A DNA stretch of 64,000 nucleotides. Source: Certhia americana. Its lineage: Eukaryota; Chordata; Aves; Passeriformes; Certhiidae. Location of the stretch: NCBI GenBank assembly GCA_018697195.1, contig CM031879.1, positions 49,058,509 to 49,122,508 of the forward strand, read 5' to 3'. A model generated the notes under the pieces. It had not been told where the DNA came from. It ran no database searches and saw nothing but the letters and a program-made list of their open reading frames with translations. Positions 35,649-48,200 of this stretch are shown in pieces. Every line of letters begins with the position of its first letter. The first letter of the stretch is position 1. A program made the position numbers and the translations under genes.

Positions 35649-38440
35649 AAAAGTAATAAGATGGGGCCCAGGAGAATTGGTGGGGGTGTGGAATGGCTCC
35701 ATGTGGGAAAGGACACCCTGCCCCATGCACACGTCAGATCATGGGGCCTTAGAAAAGAGCGGCAGGGCAGCCTGCCAGGGTTGCTCTGTTCCACACTTCC
35801 ACTGTGTGTCCAGCCACAGACACTTCCCAGGCACACAAGGAAGACTTCCCTGCAGGGCTAAACCCATGTGCTCAGTTTCTCCACATCTCAAACACACTTT
35901 AATTCTGCCTCTGTCCCTGGATACAACTTTTTACTTTTGTAAGGAAGAAACCACTGAATCCACTTCTCTTCCCTCCTCCCCTGTATTTCTCCAAGTCTCA
36001 AAGATTCCTGCCTTCCCCTGAAGCAAGAACATCTCCAGAGCATCTCCCATATCCCTGTGGAGAGTCCCTGCAGGTTTTATTTTTAGATCCCTTTGAATAC
36101 TGATGCTTTCTTACACTGATTTGGGGCACTTGGGGAGTCATTCACCTTCAGGCCTTACATTACAGCAGGGATATGAACCTGGTGTGACTGGGATTGCTCA
36201 CATGGCTGGCCAATACTCCTGAACCAGAAATTAACCTGCCTGAATGCTCCAGCCACATGCCAGCAGCCTCAGGCACCTGTAAAAGAAGCTTCTATAGCTC
36301 CAAGGCATCCTGCAGAACCTCCCAGCTCTGGCTTAGGAGTTCATTTGGGAGGCACAGGTGGGGCACAGGCAGGGCTCCTTCATGATGGCCCCAGAAGACA
36401 TTACAAATACAATTCAAAGCTACCTCATACAGAGCAGGATGCCAGCAAACTCCTGGGGCAGGGGGCTGCTGTGGACAGGACTGGTGACTTCAAAGGGTGA
36501 CACATGTGCCACCTCGACAATGCCCTCCCTGGAGGGAGAAATCTTGCTCTCGGTGACTTTTTACAGGGGTTTGCACAAGGCTGTTACAGCTGGTAATTGG
36601 TGCCCAGGGCTGCTAATTGCATTGTGCCTGTTACCTAACCTGTGACTCATTCCTCCAAGCAGGCAGCCACCCCCCTAGGAGGTAAAAAAATAGGTGGGCT
36701 GGGGTGTGCAGGGCAGAGAGGGTCATTTATGTTTGCCTCGGAGCCCTCTGCCCCACTTCTCACCCATGTCCAGAACAAGTTACAGCTGGATTTTTAAAGC
36801 CTCAGGGGAGAGAAGCTGGATAAAGAGAGAGCCTAGAAGAAGCCTGGGAGCAGGGGAGGCAGCGCTGCTGCTGCTTGGCTAGCTGGGCAGTGCCAGCATG
36901 CCTCCCAGCAACCTCCTTTTGCTGCCCTTTCCCTGTGGTTGAGAGCTCCCCGGTGGCCCAGTGAAGTGCTGTGGGATGTGAATCATTGGGAGGACAGCAA
37001 GGGCTAAGCTGGGAGCACAGCCTGACTACCCAAGGTGGAGGGGCTGCTTTTAATCCCCTTCAGCCTAGGCCATAGGGCTGGGGCTGGTTCCCAGTGCCAG
37101 AAGGCACCCGAGGAAGTTTCAAGCCCCGAGTCTCACAGTACCTCACACACAGTGTTTTTCCTGAAAATTCAAGCGCTACTTTTACTCAGCAAAGATGCAA
37201 ATTTCAATCTCCAAATCCATGATAGGGTGAATAGGAACTTGTTTTGGGACTTGTCTTCTCATCAGCTCAACAAGAATCACACTTTGTTTGCCTGCAGGGC
37301 AAGCACCCTCCCAGGGGACTATGCTGGGATGCTCAGGATGCATCCCCTGGAGTGGATGCCACTTGGGAGCTTTCATCTGGAGCCCTGTGTATGCCAGTTC
37401 CCCCTTCCCTGAGAGAAGAGTTGCATGGCTCCAGGGCAGAGCGAGGACTTTGCTCTACATTTTAGTGACTGCAAGGTAAAATCTTCATTTTCTTTCCTCC
37501 CCCCTTCACTCTCGTCCTCATAAAAGACACAGGCAACTGGTTTAGAGCCTGAAATAACACCTCACAGGGGACTCGTGAAGATCAGCAAGTTAATCTTTGC
37601 TCAGAGCTTCACAAGTGCATGGCATCAGCAGTGCCAAACTACAGGGGCAAGGAAGACACAGAGAGGACCTGACTCTGGTGCTGGCTGACCACGTTCTCCC
37701 ACTGACCCCAGACTCAGCAGACTCTGCCTGACCTCATGTCACAAGCCTCCCAGAGCCACAGACTTCATTTTCCTCTGATATGCCTCAGGAAAGACCATCT
37801 AACCACCACAATGACCACCTCTCTACAGCGTGGGTATGCTGGCACCCTATTCCTATGGCATCTGATAATGGTGGCTGCACAACAGGATTCAGGACCACAA
37901 AGCCTAAGTGAGCACTGCTGTGGCTACCCAAAGCCTCCATCTTCCCCCTGCCAGAGTCTGAAAGCACTTTTGGCCCCATGTCAGGGTGAGAACCCCACCT
38001 TAGAGGGGCACTGTCCCACTTTCTCCTAGCAGCATGGCTGGGCTCAGTCTCCTTGTTGTCCCCCAGGAGGATGAGGTAGCTGGCTTGTCACTTCACGCTA
38101 ACCAGGGCATGAAGGGATGCAAAGCTCTAGGGACCCCAGCCAGACACAATTCAAAACCCAAGCGAGTTTTTCTCTGACTTTCCTAAAGCACCCTGACCAA
38201 CATCAGTGCTGGGGAGAGGCAAGGGACTGAAAACCAGGGGCCAAGTAGAAAAGGGAGGGGACTTTGTGGCACACTTAGCCTGTCCTCTCCCCACACTTCT
38301 TGCTGCCCTACAGCAGCAATGGCAGTGTTCCCTCCTTCCTGGAAGGCTGGGCATTTGGGTCTCACATAAAGGAGGAGAAAAATATCCTGTCGTGCATTAC
38401 CCATACCTTCCCAGTAACACACAAGCCCACAGCCTGCCAC
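34961..38440. other. Intergenic DNA between CARD10 3' end and MFNG promoter
   Basis: I saw no exon with known homology. A poly-A run of 29 bases lies at 35618-35646, without a recognisable retrogene or flanking duplication. The two genes are head-to-tail on the same strand, so this stretch may include distal MFNG promoter elements. Confidence 0.6.
35618..35646. repeat. Poly-A run
   Basis: 29 A residues followed by TAAAAAGTAATAAG. No target-site duplication or parent gene was recognised upstream. Confidence 0.9.
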
Positions 38441-39061
38441 CCATTCCCATTATGAATGGTATTTAATTCTCCTTTACAGGCAGTTTGCCAAAGAAAGGCT
38501 CCATTAATAATTTACAAGCAATAAAGAGTACAGCTCCTATAAAACGAGGGTCTGTTGCAACCTTAGTGTCACTCCAGCCGCAGTGGGTCACAGGCATATG
38601 AGCCATGCTCCCTGTGCCTTGGGGCCAGAGGCGAGGTAGATGGGAAGAGAGGACCCGGAGCACACAGTGCCACCAGGCTGGAGAGATGGTGGTGTCAAGA
38701 GCTTCAAATGTGTGTGAGAAATGCTCCTAGGCAGCCTGATCCCACACAGTTCCCCTACGTTCCCTGTCTGTCAATCTGACCACGTACAAGGGCAGCCCAA
38801 GGTGACAGCCCACAGGGGTAGTTTCCACCATGATGGTGGAAGACGTCTTGCCAATGAAATACAGAAAGCTCAGACAGGGGAGGCACTATCTGTTACTTCC
38901 TGGCACTTGGTGGCACTCAAGGGGATGAAGAAGGGCCTTAGCTACCAGCATCCCCTTGGGGAGGAAGAACACACTACCTGGAGGGGTTTGGGAAGGTAGG
39001 GACCTCTGAGAGCAGCTCTTGGGGACAGTAGGTGGCAGTACCCGCTCTGCTACCCCCCCAC
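38440..39061 (-). other. CARD10: Probable CARD10 3' untranslated region
   Basis: Runs from the CARD10 stop codon to just past an ATTAAA signal at 38462-38467. A GT-rich stretch (minus strand GGCTTGTGTGTTACTGG) follows, which suits a downstream cleavage element. The UTR would be about 0.6 kb. Confidence 0.45.
38462..38467 (-). terminator. CARD10: ATTAAA polyadenylation signal, probably CARD10
   Basis: Minus-strand GAGAATTAAATACC with GT-rich sequence 40-60 nt downstream. ATTAAA is the commonest variant signal. Confidence 0.45.
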
Positions 39062-39269
39062 TCAGTCATCGCTCTCCTCAACCCACAGTGGGCGGGTTTG
39101 CTCCTGGAAGATGCATCCACGGACCACCTTGGGCAGCTCCTCAGCGTGGCTCCAGGTGTGGGGCTCCACTCGGGCCCAGGAGCATGGCAGGGTTTGGAGA
39201 GCCCGCTCCACACCACGGCATGCCTTCAGCACCTCCGAGTCCCGCTGGCCCACCTTCCCCAGCAAGCTC
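39062..39269 (-). CDS. CARD10: CARD10 coding exon 21 (C-terminus and stop)
   Basis: Encodes '[20 protein letters not shown]' through '[20 protein letters not shown]' and ends 'WVEESDD' with TGA. The human C-terminus shows the same 'HAEELAKVVRG' block. Confidence 0.97.
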
Positions 39270-42200
39270 CTATGGAAAACACAGGGACAAATGTTACCCT
39301 TGGCATGAAGAGGTGGGCTCACAAAACCACCCAGGAATGCACTCATACGTACAGAAAGCCAATTATTCCACTCATAGCACCAACCCCTGCACACACACCC
39401 AGTGCTCTTGCCTGATCTTTGTTCTGTCTCTGAACAGAGACAAGGCTCCTCCCTCCTCCCGTGGTACCCTCCATCCATGCCATGCCATCTTTTCTCACCT
39501 GAGTCCTCTAATGTTCTTCTCAGTGACCTCGACATGGATAACGATGGGGTATATTTCACTTTTAATTAGATCCCTCACACCCTCAACTCCCAGCTCTAGC
39601 AGGCAGTGTTTATTCTGGAAAGGAGATTGAATAGATTTACTGATTTAAATGGAGAAAAAATAACCCCAGCCCCTGACAGTTACATTAAATCAAACCCCAT
39701 ACTGTGCAATATCATTGCTTTTCCAATACTAATTCCATTAAAAGTGAGATTTATGGACAGTGCCAATAGAAAAGGGGAGAATTAAAGAGCAGGGTCACCC
39801 ACTCCATCACTGCCAATCCAACCCAAGAGCTCACTGGACCCCTCTCTCAGCCACAGCTCATCTTCACATCCTCTTTGTCATCGCTGTTACCTACAGCCTC
39901 ACATTTCTGCCCTGAACAGAGCTGTTGCCACCATGGTGAACATGAGGAATGTGGGAGCAGGGAGGTCACTTCTGAGAATGGCATGTCCCATTGCCTCCCC
40001 CACAAATACCCATTTGCCATTTATTTTATCTGAGCTCATCAGAGACTCGGGGAAATGTCCATTATCTGCTGCTCCACAAGCATCTCGACCTGAAACACTC
40101 TGCAAATTACACAGGCCCCAAGCAAGCAGCTCCTTCTCTGTCACCACACCACTCTCCCTCTTCCCTCATTCAGCTGCTCCCTCCTCTCCTCCAGTCTGAA
40201 TGAGGTGCCCCATCCTGGCCCTTTCTCTCCACACCAAAAGCCTCAGCACCTTCTCCATTGCCTCCCGGATCATGTGGATTCGTCCACTCTCTCTCTGGTC
40301 CTGAGAGGCAGTTCTAGACAGAGGGTGCTCCTGAGCGTGGGTTGTGCTGGGATCTCCTCCTGCCAGCTTCTCTGCAAGCCAAGAGGAAATAGGAAGAGAG
40401 AGATATCAGCCCCTTCTCCCTCTTGCACAGACCTTCTACCTCAGATCCCACACATTTGCTGCTGCGCTGGTGCTTATCAAGTTAGGTGTTTATGGATTCT
40501 GGAGAGCAAGTCTAATTATACAGCATCACACTTTGGAATGGATCTCCTGCAGCTTTCTGGTAGGGAACAAGTGAGATATCACAGCTAAACACACCTTGCA
40601 TGGCAAGAGCAGCACCTTGTGTTGTACCATAGTAGCCTAAGGTGACTCACAGATATTATCCACCCACTTCCCACAGCCACACTGTCCCAACCCCTCTCTA
40701 ACAGAGTATGGCAGAAAAATAACCACTTTATCTTGCCAGATAGGTTTTCTGCAGGGTTTGAGTGCTACTCAGGCTTATAGACGGCTCCTGTAAGTGAGCA
40801 CCGCGGCTGGGGAAGCAAGAGGAGTGGGTGTGTGCTGGGAGAGTGGGAGGAAAATGGGGATGAGCTGAATCTCCTTTTGCTGGTGACAGCCTGCTCAGAG
40901 GCAGGACAGCACACAGCAGCTAGTGCCAGGAATGCAGCTGAGAGGTGATGCTGGGACAGGGAACTGGGGGCAGAGCTGGCTGTACAGAGCTGCAGCGTGG
41001 TCAAAGCAATGGTCAAAGCAAGGACAGCCAGGTCCCCCTGGTAACTCCCAACAGAGGCTGACACAACACACACCCCCAGACCTGGCTTGGGAGCCACATG
41101 CCCTGCATCCCAGTATAGCTGAGGTGCCAGGCTTTACCTGCCCACCACGCTGCTCTAGGCAGCTGCCCAAACTGCCACAGAAATATGAGGAGGCATCATA
41201 AAAAGGCTTTTTGGAGCTGTTTGTCCCTAAGATGGAAATAAAGTAATATTTTTAGCAGAAGGCATGTTTGGAACTGGGTCCAGAGCATGTTCCAGTTATA
41301 CCAAGTTCCAGGCTGGCTGGGCATCCTCTGCCAGCACAGTACTTCCCAGGCAGACCTGGATCCTGCAAAGCCATGTTTCCTTTGTAGCCAGCAGTCTCCT
41401 TGAAGATTGAAAGAAAATACAGGCAGCATACAAAAGAGAAACGGCTTGGGGCTCATGGATTATTTTTCTTCCCTCACAGCAGGCAAAACTAGCAGGGGAC
41501 AATGGAGTTTTTGCCCTCTGTGTAAATTCCCAATCGCAGGAAAAGCTTGGAAGCAGGTCCTCCATGCAGTGTGAGGCGGACCCTGCAGAGGGCTCAGCAG
41601 GACAGGATATATGGCCAAGTCACTCAGCTGAGAAGCCCAGCAGCCAAAATTTTCAGAGCCATCCTTCAGCAAACCAGAGATTTTTCGCTACCTCCATCAT
41701 TACCCCGCAAACAAATAAATCAACTCATTTTTCAGTCCTGCAGTTGGCAAAGGGAGAACTCTAAACACTGGGAAAAGAGAGCACTGGAGAAGTGAGGAGG
41801 AAGGAGGAAAGAGAGAGCTGTCCTCGCTGGACATTCCCTATGAAAGAAATGCTCTTTCCCCAGCAGCCTCTTCAGCCATGTGTCAGCCTCTCATCTACTG
41901 GCAGAAGGAAGAGAATAACAGCACTAAGGTTGCATCCTCCCATTCCTGGGCAGGAAGAGCTGGCATGAAGTCAACCTGAAGACTCCACATCAGCCAGGGT
42001 TTTCAGCTCTGCGATGAGCCACCCAGAGCAGCAAGGCAATGCTACACCACCACCCACCGAAGGGAAGAAAGATGTCCATGGCTCAGGTGACTAGAAGGAG
42101 GGCTGGCTTCCCTCTGGGACAAAGGGATAGGACACAGTTAAAAACAGCAGGAAATATGTTGCAGACACTCAGCCCAAAAAAGTGACCTATCAACAGGTAT

Positions 42201-45200
42201 TACATGGGAAGACAGAGATCCCCACACTTACCCTCTGAAGTGAGATTTCATGGGCTTTCCAAGACTCCCATGAGACCATAACTCAACCTTCCAAGAAAAG
42301 AGCAGCTTTTCACTGAAATGGACTGAGCAACCACATATTGCTGCCTACCTGCTGGGCACACATGGAAGTCCATGCGAGAGGTGGGCAGGTCCAGCAGGTT
42401 CCTGATGAGCCGTGGTGCAATGCAGCTTGGGGACAGCACCACTGGACGGGGTGTCTTGACCACCACAGGGTGCACCAGGCTGTAAGGCTTCAGGTTCGTG
42501 TCTGGGTCTGGAAGGAGGACAGCGTTGAGGAAAAGAAAGCCAAAGGTGAGAACACAGGAGACCAGGCCAGCCTACAGACCATCCCATTGTTCTGTACCAC
42601 CTCCTCATCCTGAATCATGGAAGCACCCACCAAACCATCTTACGTCCCAGGAGAGACCCTACCCTGGTTACAACACTCACTCATGGACAGGTACCCTGGA
42701 TGTAGACCCCCTGCCCATTTTCTAGACTCCCTTGAGTTACACAGCAGTTTGTTCTCGACAAAAAGTTGGATGACCAGGAGACAACAGGGTCTCTAAGGGT
42801 GACAGGGCAGGCACAGGGCTAACAGCTCACCTGAGCAGGGGTCCAGCCACAGCTGCTGGGGGGGCTGTTCTGGGCTCCTCTGTGGTTTGGATTTCACCAA
42901 GCGCAGTTGGCCCAAAGCCCGTTTCTTCAGCTGAGGAGAAAGTGAGGGCAATTAGAGCAGTGCCCTTTTCACACACATGCAGAACTGTCTGCAGAACACC
43001 CTCTGACAAAAAGGATGGAGCACACTTACAAAAAGCAAGGGATTATGTCTGCCACCCATTAGGTTCAATATGGGAAGTGGGAAGTAGTAGAAAAGCAGCC
43101 ACAGAGCAGTAACACTGCCTGGCCTAAAAGCTTTGCTTGCTAACCCATCTGCCACCTCTAAACAAGTTGGTTTACCAACAGAGTGGGGCAGATTGTCTCT
43201 GAGGTGGTGAGATGGCCATGGACACACACACACGGCTCTCATCACCCGCTTCTTTGGCTTACATTATTTCTGTGGCCTCTCTGCTGCCCAGGCAGCTGGC
43301 GCTTCTCCTGGATCTTCAAAAGCTGATGAGCCCTGGAAAGACAGAGAGCTTGCATTCAAGCAACTCCAGAAGCCTCAGGGGCCATACCCTGCTGGGATGC
43401 TCTTCATCAATCCCACAGACCTGCTGAAGCATAGGCACATCAAAGCCCTCACTCAACCTCCCTTAAGTCCCTCAAGGGCTCCCAAACACAACCACACTGG
43501 TCTCCATACAAGACTTCATCATCCTACACCATGGACAGGCCAGCCTGCAGCCCCAGGACCTCTAGGGAATGGCCAGCACAGACAAAAGGGGCAGGTAGCC
43601 CCTGCCTCCCTCCTCACACTGGTTACCTGCTGTAGTTGGGCACCGTGCCCTTGTCCAGGTCCCGCATGGTCAAGGGGTCGACACGAGAGCAGTACCACTC
43701 CAGCCGGCCTTTGTGCATGGTGTCCGTGACGTGCAGGATCTCCCGGCACTTCACGCACAGTGCATAAGGGTCTGATGGCTCCAGGAGGGACACGTTGGTG
43801 CGGACGTAGAATGAATCTCCAGAAAATTTCTTCCCTTCCTCCAGGGCTGCCCGCAGAGGCTGGTATCCTGGAGCATAAAACACAGGAGACCACTGGTGGG
43901 GACACAGTAAACAACAGTCACCAATAAGAAAGCCAAGTCCCCAGCACAGTTGTGATGCTCTGGATTGGGGCTGGGGTGCAGAGGAGGCAAACAGACAGAA
44001 GGTCTGTACCTCTGTCCCGTAACTCAGAGGATGCACCGAGTCACACCAGAGAGGGAAAGCTACTGGAGCTACAACCCCTGTGTCTGACATGGTGGCCTAG
44101 GACCAAACAGGAGAGGAGAGAGAATAACTGAGATTAATCTCCAGGTTTGAGTGGAAGGTCTAGAAAGGGAGGTAGAGAGCTCAGTTTCAAAGGCAACCCA
44201 GCTGCCAGCATCTTACCTTCTAAGTCAAGCTGAAAGATGAGACTAGACGGCTCATCCCAGTGCAGCAGGCTCAGGTAGGCCACCTCCCGTGTGCAGTTCT
44301 CCAGGGAAAGAACCTCTTCCTTCAGTGATGGCACCCTCAGCTAGCAAGGACCCGATGCTGTTAGACCTAAGGGCTGGAAGAGCACACCTCCAGGCTCCCT
44401 CACCCATCAAGGTTACACAAAAGGTGTTACAGAGTGAGGCAGGTCTGGGAAAAACTACATATGAGGACAAGGCATCCTCAGTCTGCCTCTGGCTCCCTCC
44501 TCTGCCTCTGAAATACCTGCTGCTAGCCATCACCCAGTCTGGATGGTGGGCTGTTGTGAAAGGAAATGTGTGTGTGTGCATGAACGTGTGTGGGAGCAAG
44601 AGCACTGGTTTGTTTTCAGTTACAGGTGGGATATTAATTCAAGCAGTGCAGCTGTATTTCAAGTGGTGTCATTCTTGGCAAAACAAATGCCCTTCCCCCC
44701 TTCCAGGAGCTTTCTTCAGAGCAATTATTCTCTACAACTCAGAAGGGTCAACAAGGCCTGATAAAACTTGCTTCAGAATTGATTAGTTTGCAATGGGCAT
44801 GTGCAGGATGCAAACTGCCCTGAAAAACTGCAAGGTGACAGACAACTCAAGGAACACAAAGCCTTGGCATCTTAATTGTGTGGCTCCTTTTTGTTTCTCC
44901 CTTCCCACAGCTCAAGGAAGGGTTTCAGAAGGTCTTGGCATTTTTACATGCATAGGTACACTCAAGTGCCATAAGACCTGGGTGGGTGTTTGTGCTGTGT
45001 AAAGCTCTAGACTGGGAGCAGTCCTGGAAAATAAGAGAAATGGAGGTGGACTTCAAGCTGGGTAGAGGTCATCTTGCACTGGGGATCACTCAGCACTCCT
45101 TGCATCATCTCAGGTGCTTTGCCAACCCACAAAAGAAGCCCATTCCCAGACTCACCTCAATGAGCCGGCACCCTTCCCTGAGTCCTGCTTTTTCAACCCG

Positions 45201-48200
45201 TGAGCCTGGCTTGACCCATTGGACATAAATTCCTGTGCTGTTCCCTCCAAGGATGGAGATGTCTGCTCTGAGCCTCTTCTCCTGGGGTGAGGGGTTGCTG
45301 GGATGACCCACATTAGTGAGCTGTACCACCAGGGACCTGGCAAGGAGAAATGCCAAGTCTGGCAACTGAGGTTCACTGCCTTTTCTAAGAGCCAGTTCCC
45401 CATGCCTCGTGTCCAGCTACAGGGTGTTTACACTGCAGCACAGAGCTCATGACTCACAGCATGCCCATCAGCAGGGCACACAGAGCTTACAAAGCCCCAC
45501 AGCCCCTCCTATCCCACCAGCCCCATCACCAAAGCCAAGCTGGGCTCCCACAGTCCTTTCCTATCTGGATAGATACATGTCCAGTCCAGAGAAACATTTC
45601 TACCCCTGCCATAATCAATAGGACAGTGCAAAAAATTGAAGTCCTGCTAGGAAGCAAGGACTATAGCATCTTCATTTCTCTCCTCTCCCACTAGTGAGAA
45701 AGGGCCTGCAATGGGAGGGGCAGAAAGGAAGGGCCTCCAAAGTGTGGTCCTGGCACCACAAAATGCCCCCTCAAGCACCATCACAGAGGGCCCAGCTCAG
45801 AGAGCAGCAGTCACCTCCTGGTGACCTCCTTGCGGCTGGAAATCGTGGACAAGCAGATCTCCGACTTCACCCTGGTGTAGGTGCTGCTGGAAGAAGAGGA
45901 GAAGGCCCCCAGCAAGGTGCCAGGAAAACTGCTGCCTAGGAAAGAGCAAAAGGGAGAGGGAGCACTTTACCTGTACTAATGCTGCTGGGAGCTTGTGTTC
46001 TGGGAGTGGCAAGGGTCTGCCATCCTCTCTTGACCATTTTCTAGCATCTGACTGTGAAACTGAGGCTGCAGGGAGGCTTTGAATAGTCACCCTCAGGAAA
46101 AGGGTTTCCCATGTTTCCTGAGAATAAGCAAATCTTTGTTCCCTTCGTCAGCATTTTGGTCAGAAGGCAGCAGCAGCCAGGGCCACCTGGATGTGCCCAG
46201 AGATCAGCTGCCAGCACCCCCAGGACCTGCCAACACCAGGAGCTTCACTCCAGGAGACTTACAATCCATCACCTAGGCAGTAGCAGATGAACACCCCAGG
46301 GAAAGGTATTTCCCTCTTCTATTACCTCCTCCCCTCAACAGCTCTCCGTGAGTCAAACAGAGCTGAAGCAAATAGCTACCTGCACTGCAGAGGAAAAGCC
46401 AGCTTTTCCAGTTGCTGTGCCTGACAAGGCATGAGGGGATATGAGGGACCACAGTACCATGCTACAGGTTCAGAGCCCTTGCAATGAGCTGCACAAACCA
46501 GAGGTGTGAGGGAAGGCCACCTGTCCAACCCCTCTCCCCACAGCCCCCACTTCTTTTTAGCTAAGCCCATTGAGGAAAGCCTTGTACCTGTTGCATCTTC
46601 AATGCTGCTAAAGGAGCCACAGGACAAGCTACAAAGGAGACACAAAATGGATCTGTAAGGTAGCAGCTTTTCCAAAGCCTGTTTGCATCCCATTCTCAAT
46701 CTCAGCTCCACAGCCTTCCCCACCACCCCCAAGCACCCCTGCAGCCACCACACAGCTCCTAGCCAGCCTTTCCACTCAGTTCCCACTCCAGGTTCTCTCC
46801 TAACCCTGCCATGCAGCTCTTCCTGGACCCCATAAACCCCACAGAAAAGACAAGCAGCCCCCAGCAATCACCTTTTGTAGGGCATGCACCTCTCTTCCCG
46901 CTGCCGGCGGAGGATGGAGCCGATGCAGGGAGGGAAGGGGAATGTGGAAAGGCGGTTGATATCCTTCTCACTGTCAGGAGTCCCGTCCTTGGGCAGAGTG
47001 AGACACATGCTTGCTAACATCAACACCCAGCACCAATTCTCCCCTCCCTTCAGGCCAGGGGAGCCAACAGCCCCTTGGCTACCACAACCCTCTTCAGGAT
47101 AATCCACATCCCTCCAAACTCCCAGGGGGCACCTTGTTTCACCAAGCAGATAGCTCAGCTGGAGATCCATGACATGGCATCCCCATCTTTTTGCAAAGCA
47201 CAAGCTGTGGAAACAGTAGCAGATGAATAGACTATCCAATCTTTGTCCTTATATTTCTGTTTTAGCCACCACACACCCAGAGGTGTGAGCAACCTGTGGG
47301 ACTGCCCATTTCAGGGTGCTCTGGGATGACAGTTCAAAAAGTTCAAAGGAAAGAACTTGACTCCCTTAAAAACAACACGATGCTACTACAGGTTTCAAAA
47401 GAGTCTGGATTTCTGCTCCAGCATGCATAGATTAAACAGCATTTTAGGGAGGATAGCATCTTACATGAGGCTGTTGGTTTCTAGGGTGTCATACGGGATG
47501 AGGAGTTTTCACACACTTTAGGGCAGCATTGGCCAGTTTGTTAGAGACTGAGAGCTTTGCAGATCTGAGATCTGCTCACACCTTACACACCACCCCACAC
47601 CCAGTCTTCCACCAAGTCACAGCCCCACAATGAAGCTACTCCAATGCCTGTGTGCCCTTCCTGAGCAGTGTCTACACTGGCCTCAACTGAGGGACAGCCT
47701 CACATAGTTAAGCACTCACCATGCTCTGAATGGCTGAATCCCCTGGGAATGGGGTAACAGAAGTCCCCAGAGTATCTATGAGTCCATTCGTAGAGTTGTC
47801 TATGAGGCTCCAGGTGCTGCTGAGGTTGGAGCAGAGCGAGTAGGAAGAGCTGCACATCTGGGAGAGAAGGGACTCCATCACCCCATTTGCATACCCCAGA
47901 AATTAGTCCTGACCCCTCTGCCTTCCCTCTTTCCCCTTCCTTCTAGCCACCCTCACCTTGCTGAGGCTGCGGCCACCTTGACACCGCTGCAGCTGTGCCT
48001 CCAGTGTGCTGTTCAGCCCTTCTGCCTGGCTCAGCTTGCTTTGGAGCTCATCCCGCTCCTCCTCCAGGGCCCGCACACGTTTGCGGTACTGGTCCTTCTC
48101 AATCAGGCTCTGGGAGTATTGCAGCTGCACCCCATCACGGCTCTGGATGGCCTGCAAGGAACCAGACTCAGAGTGAGAAAAGACAGAACTGGCATGGCTG

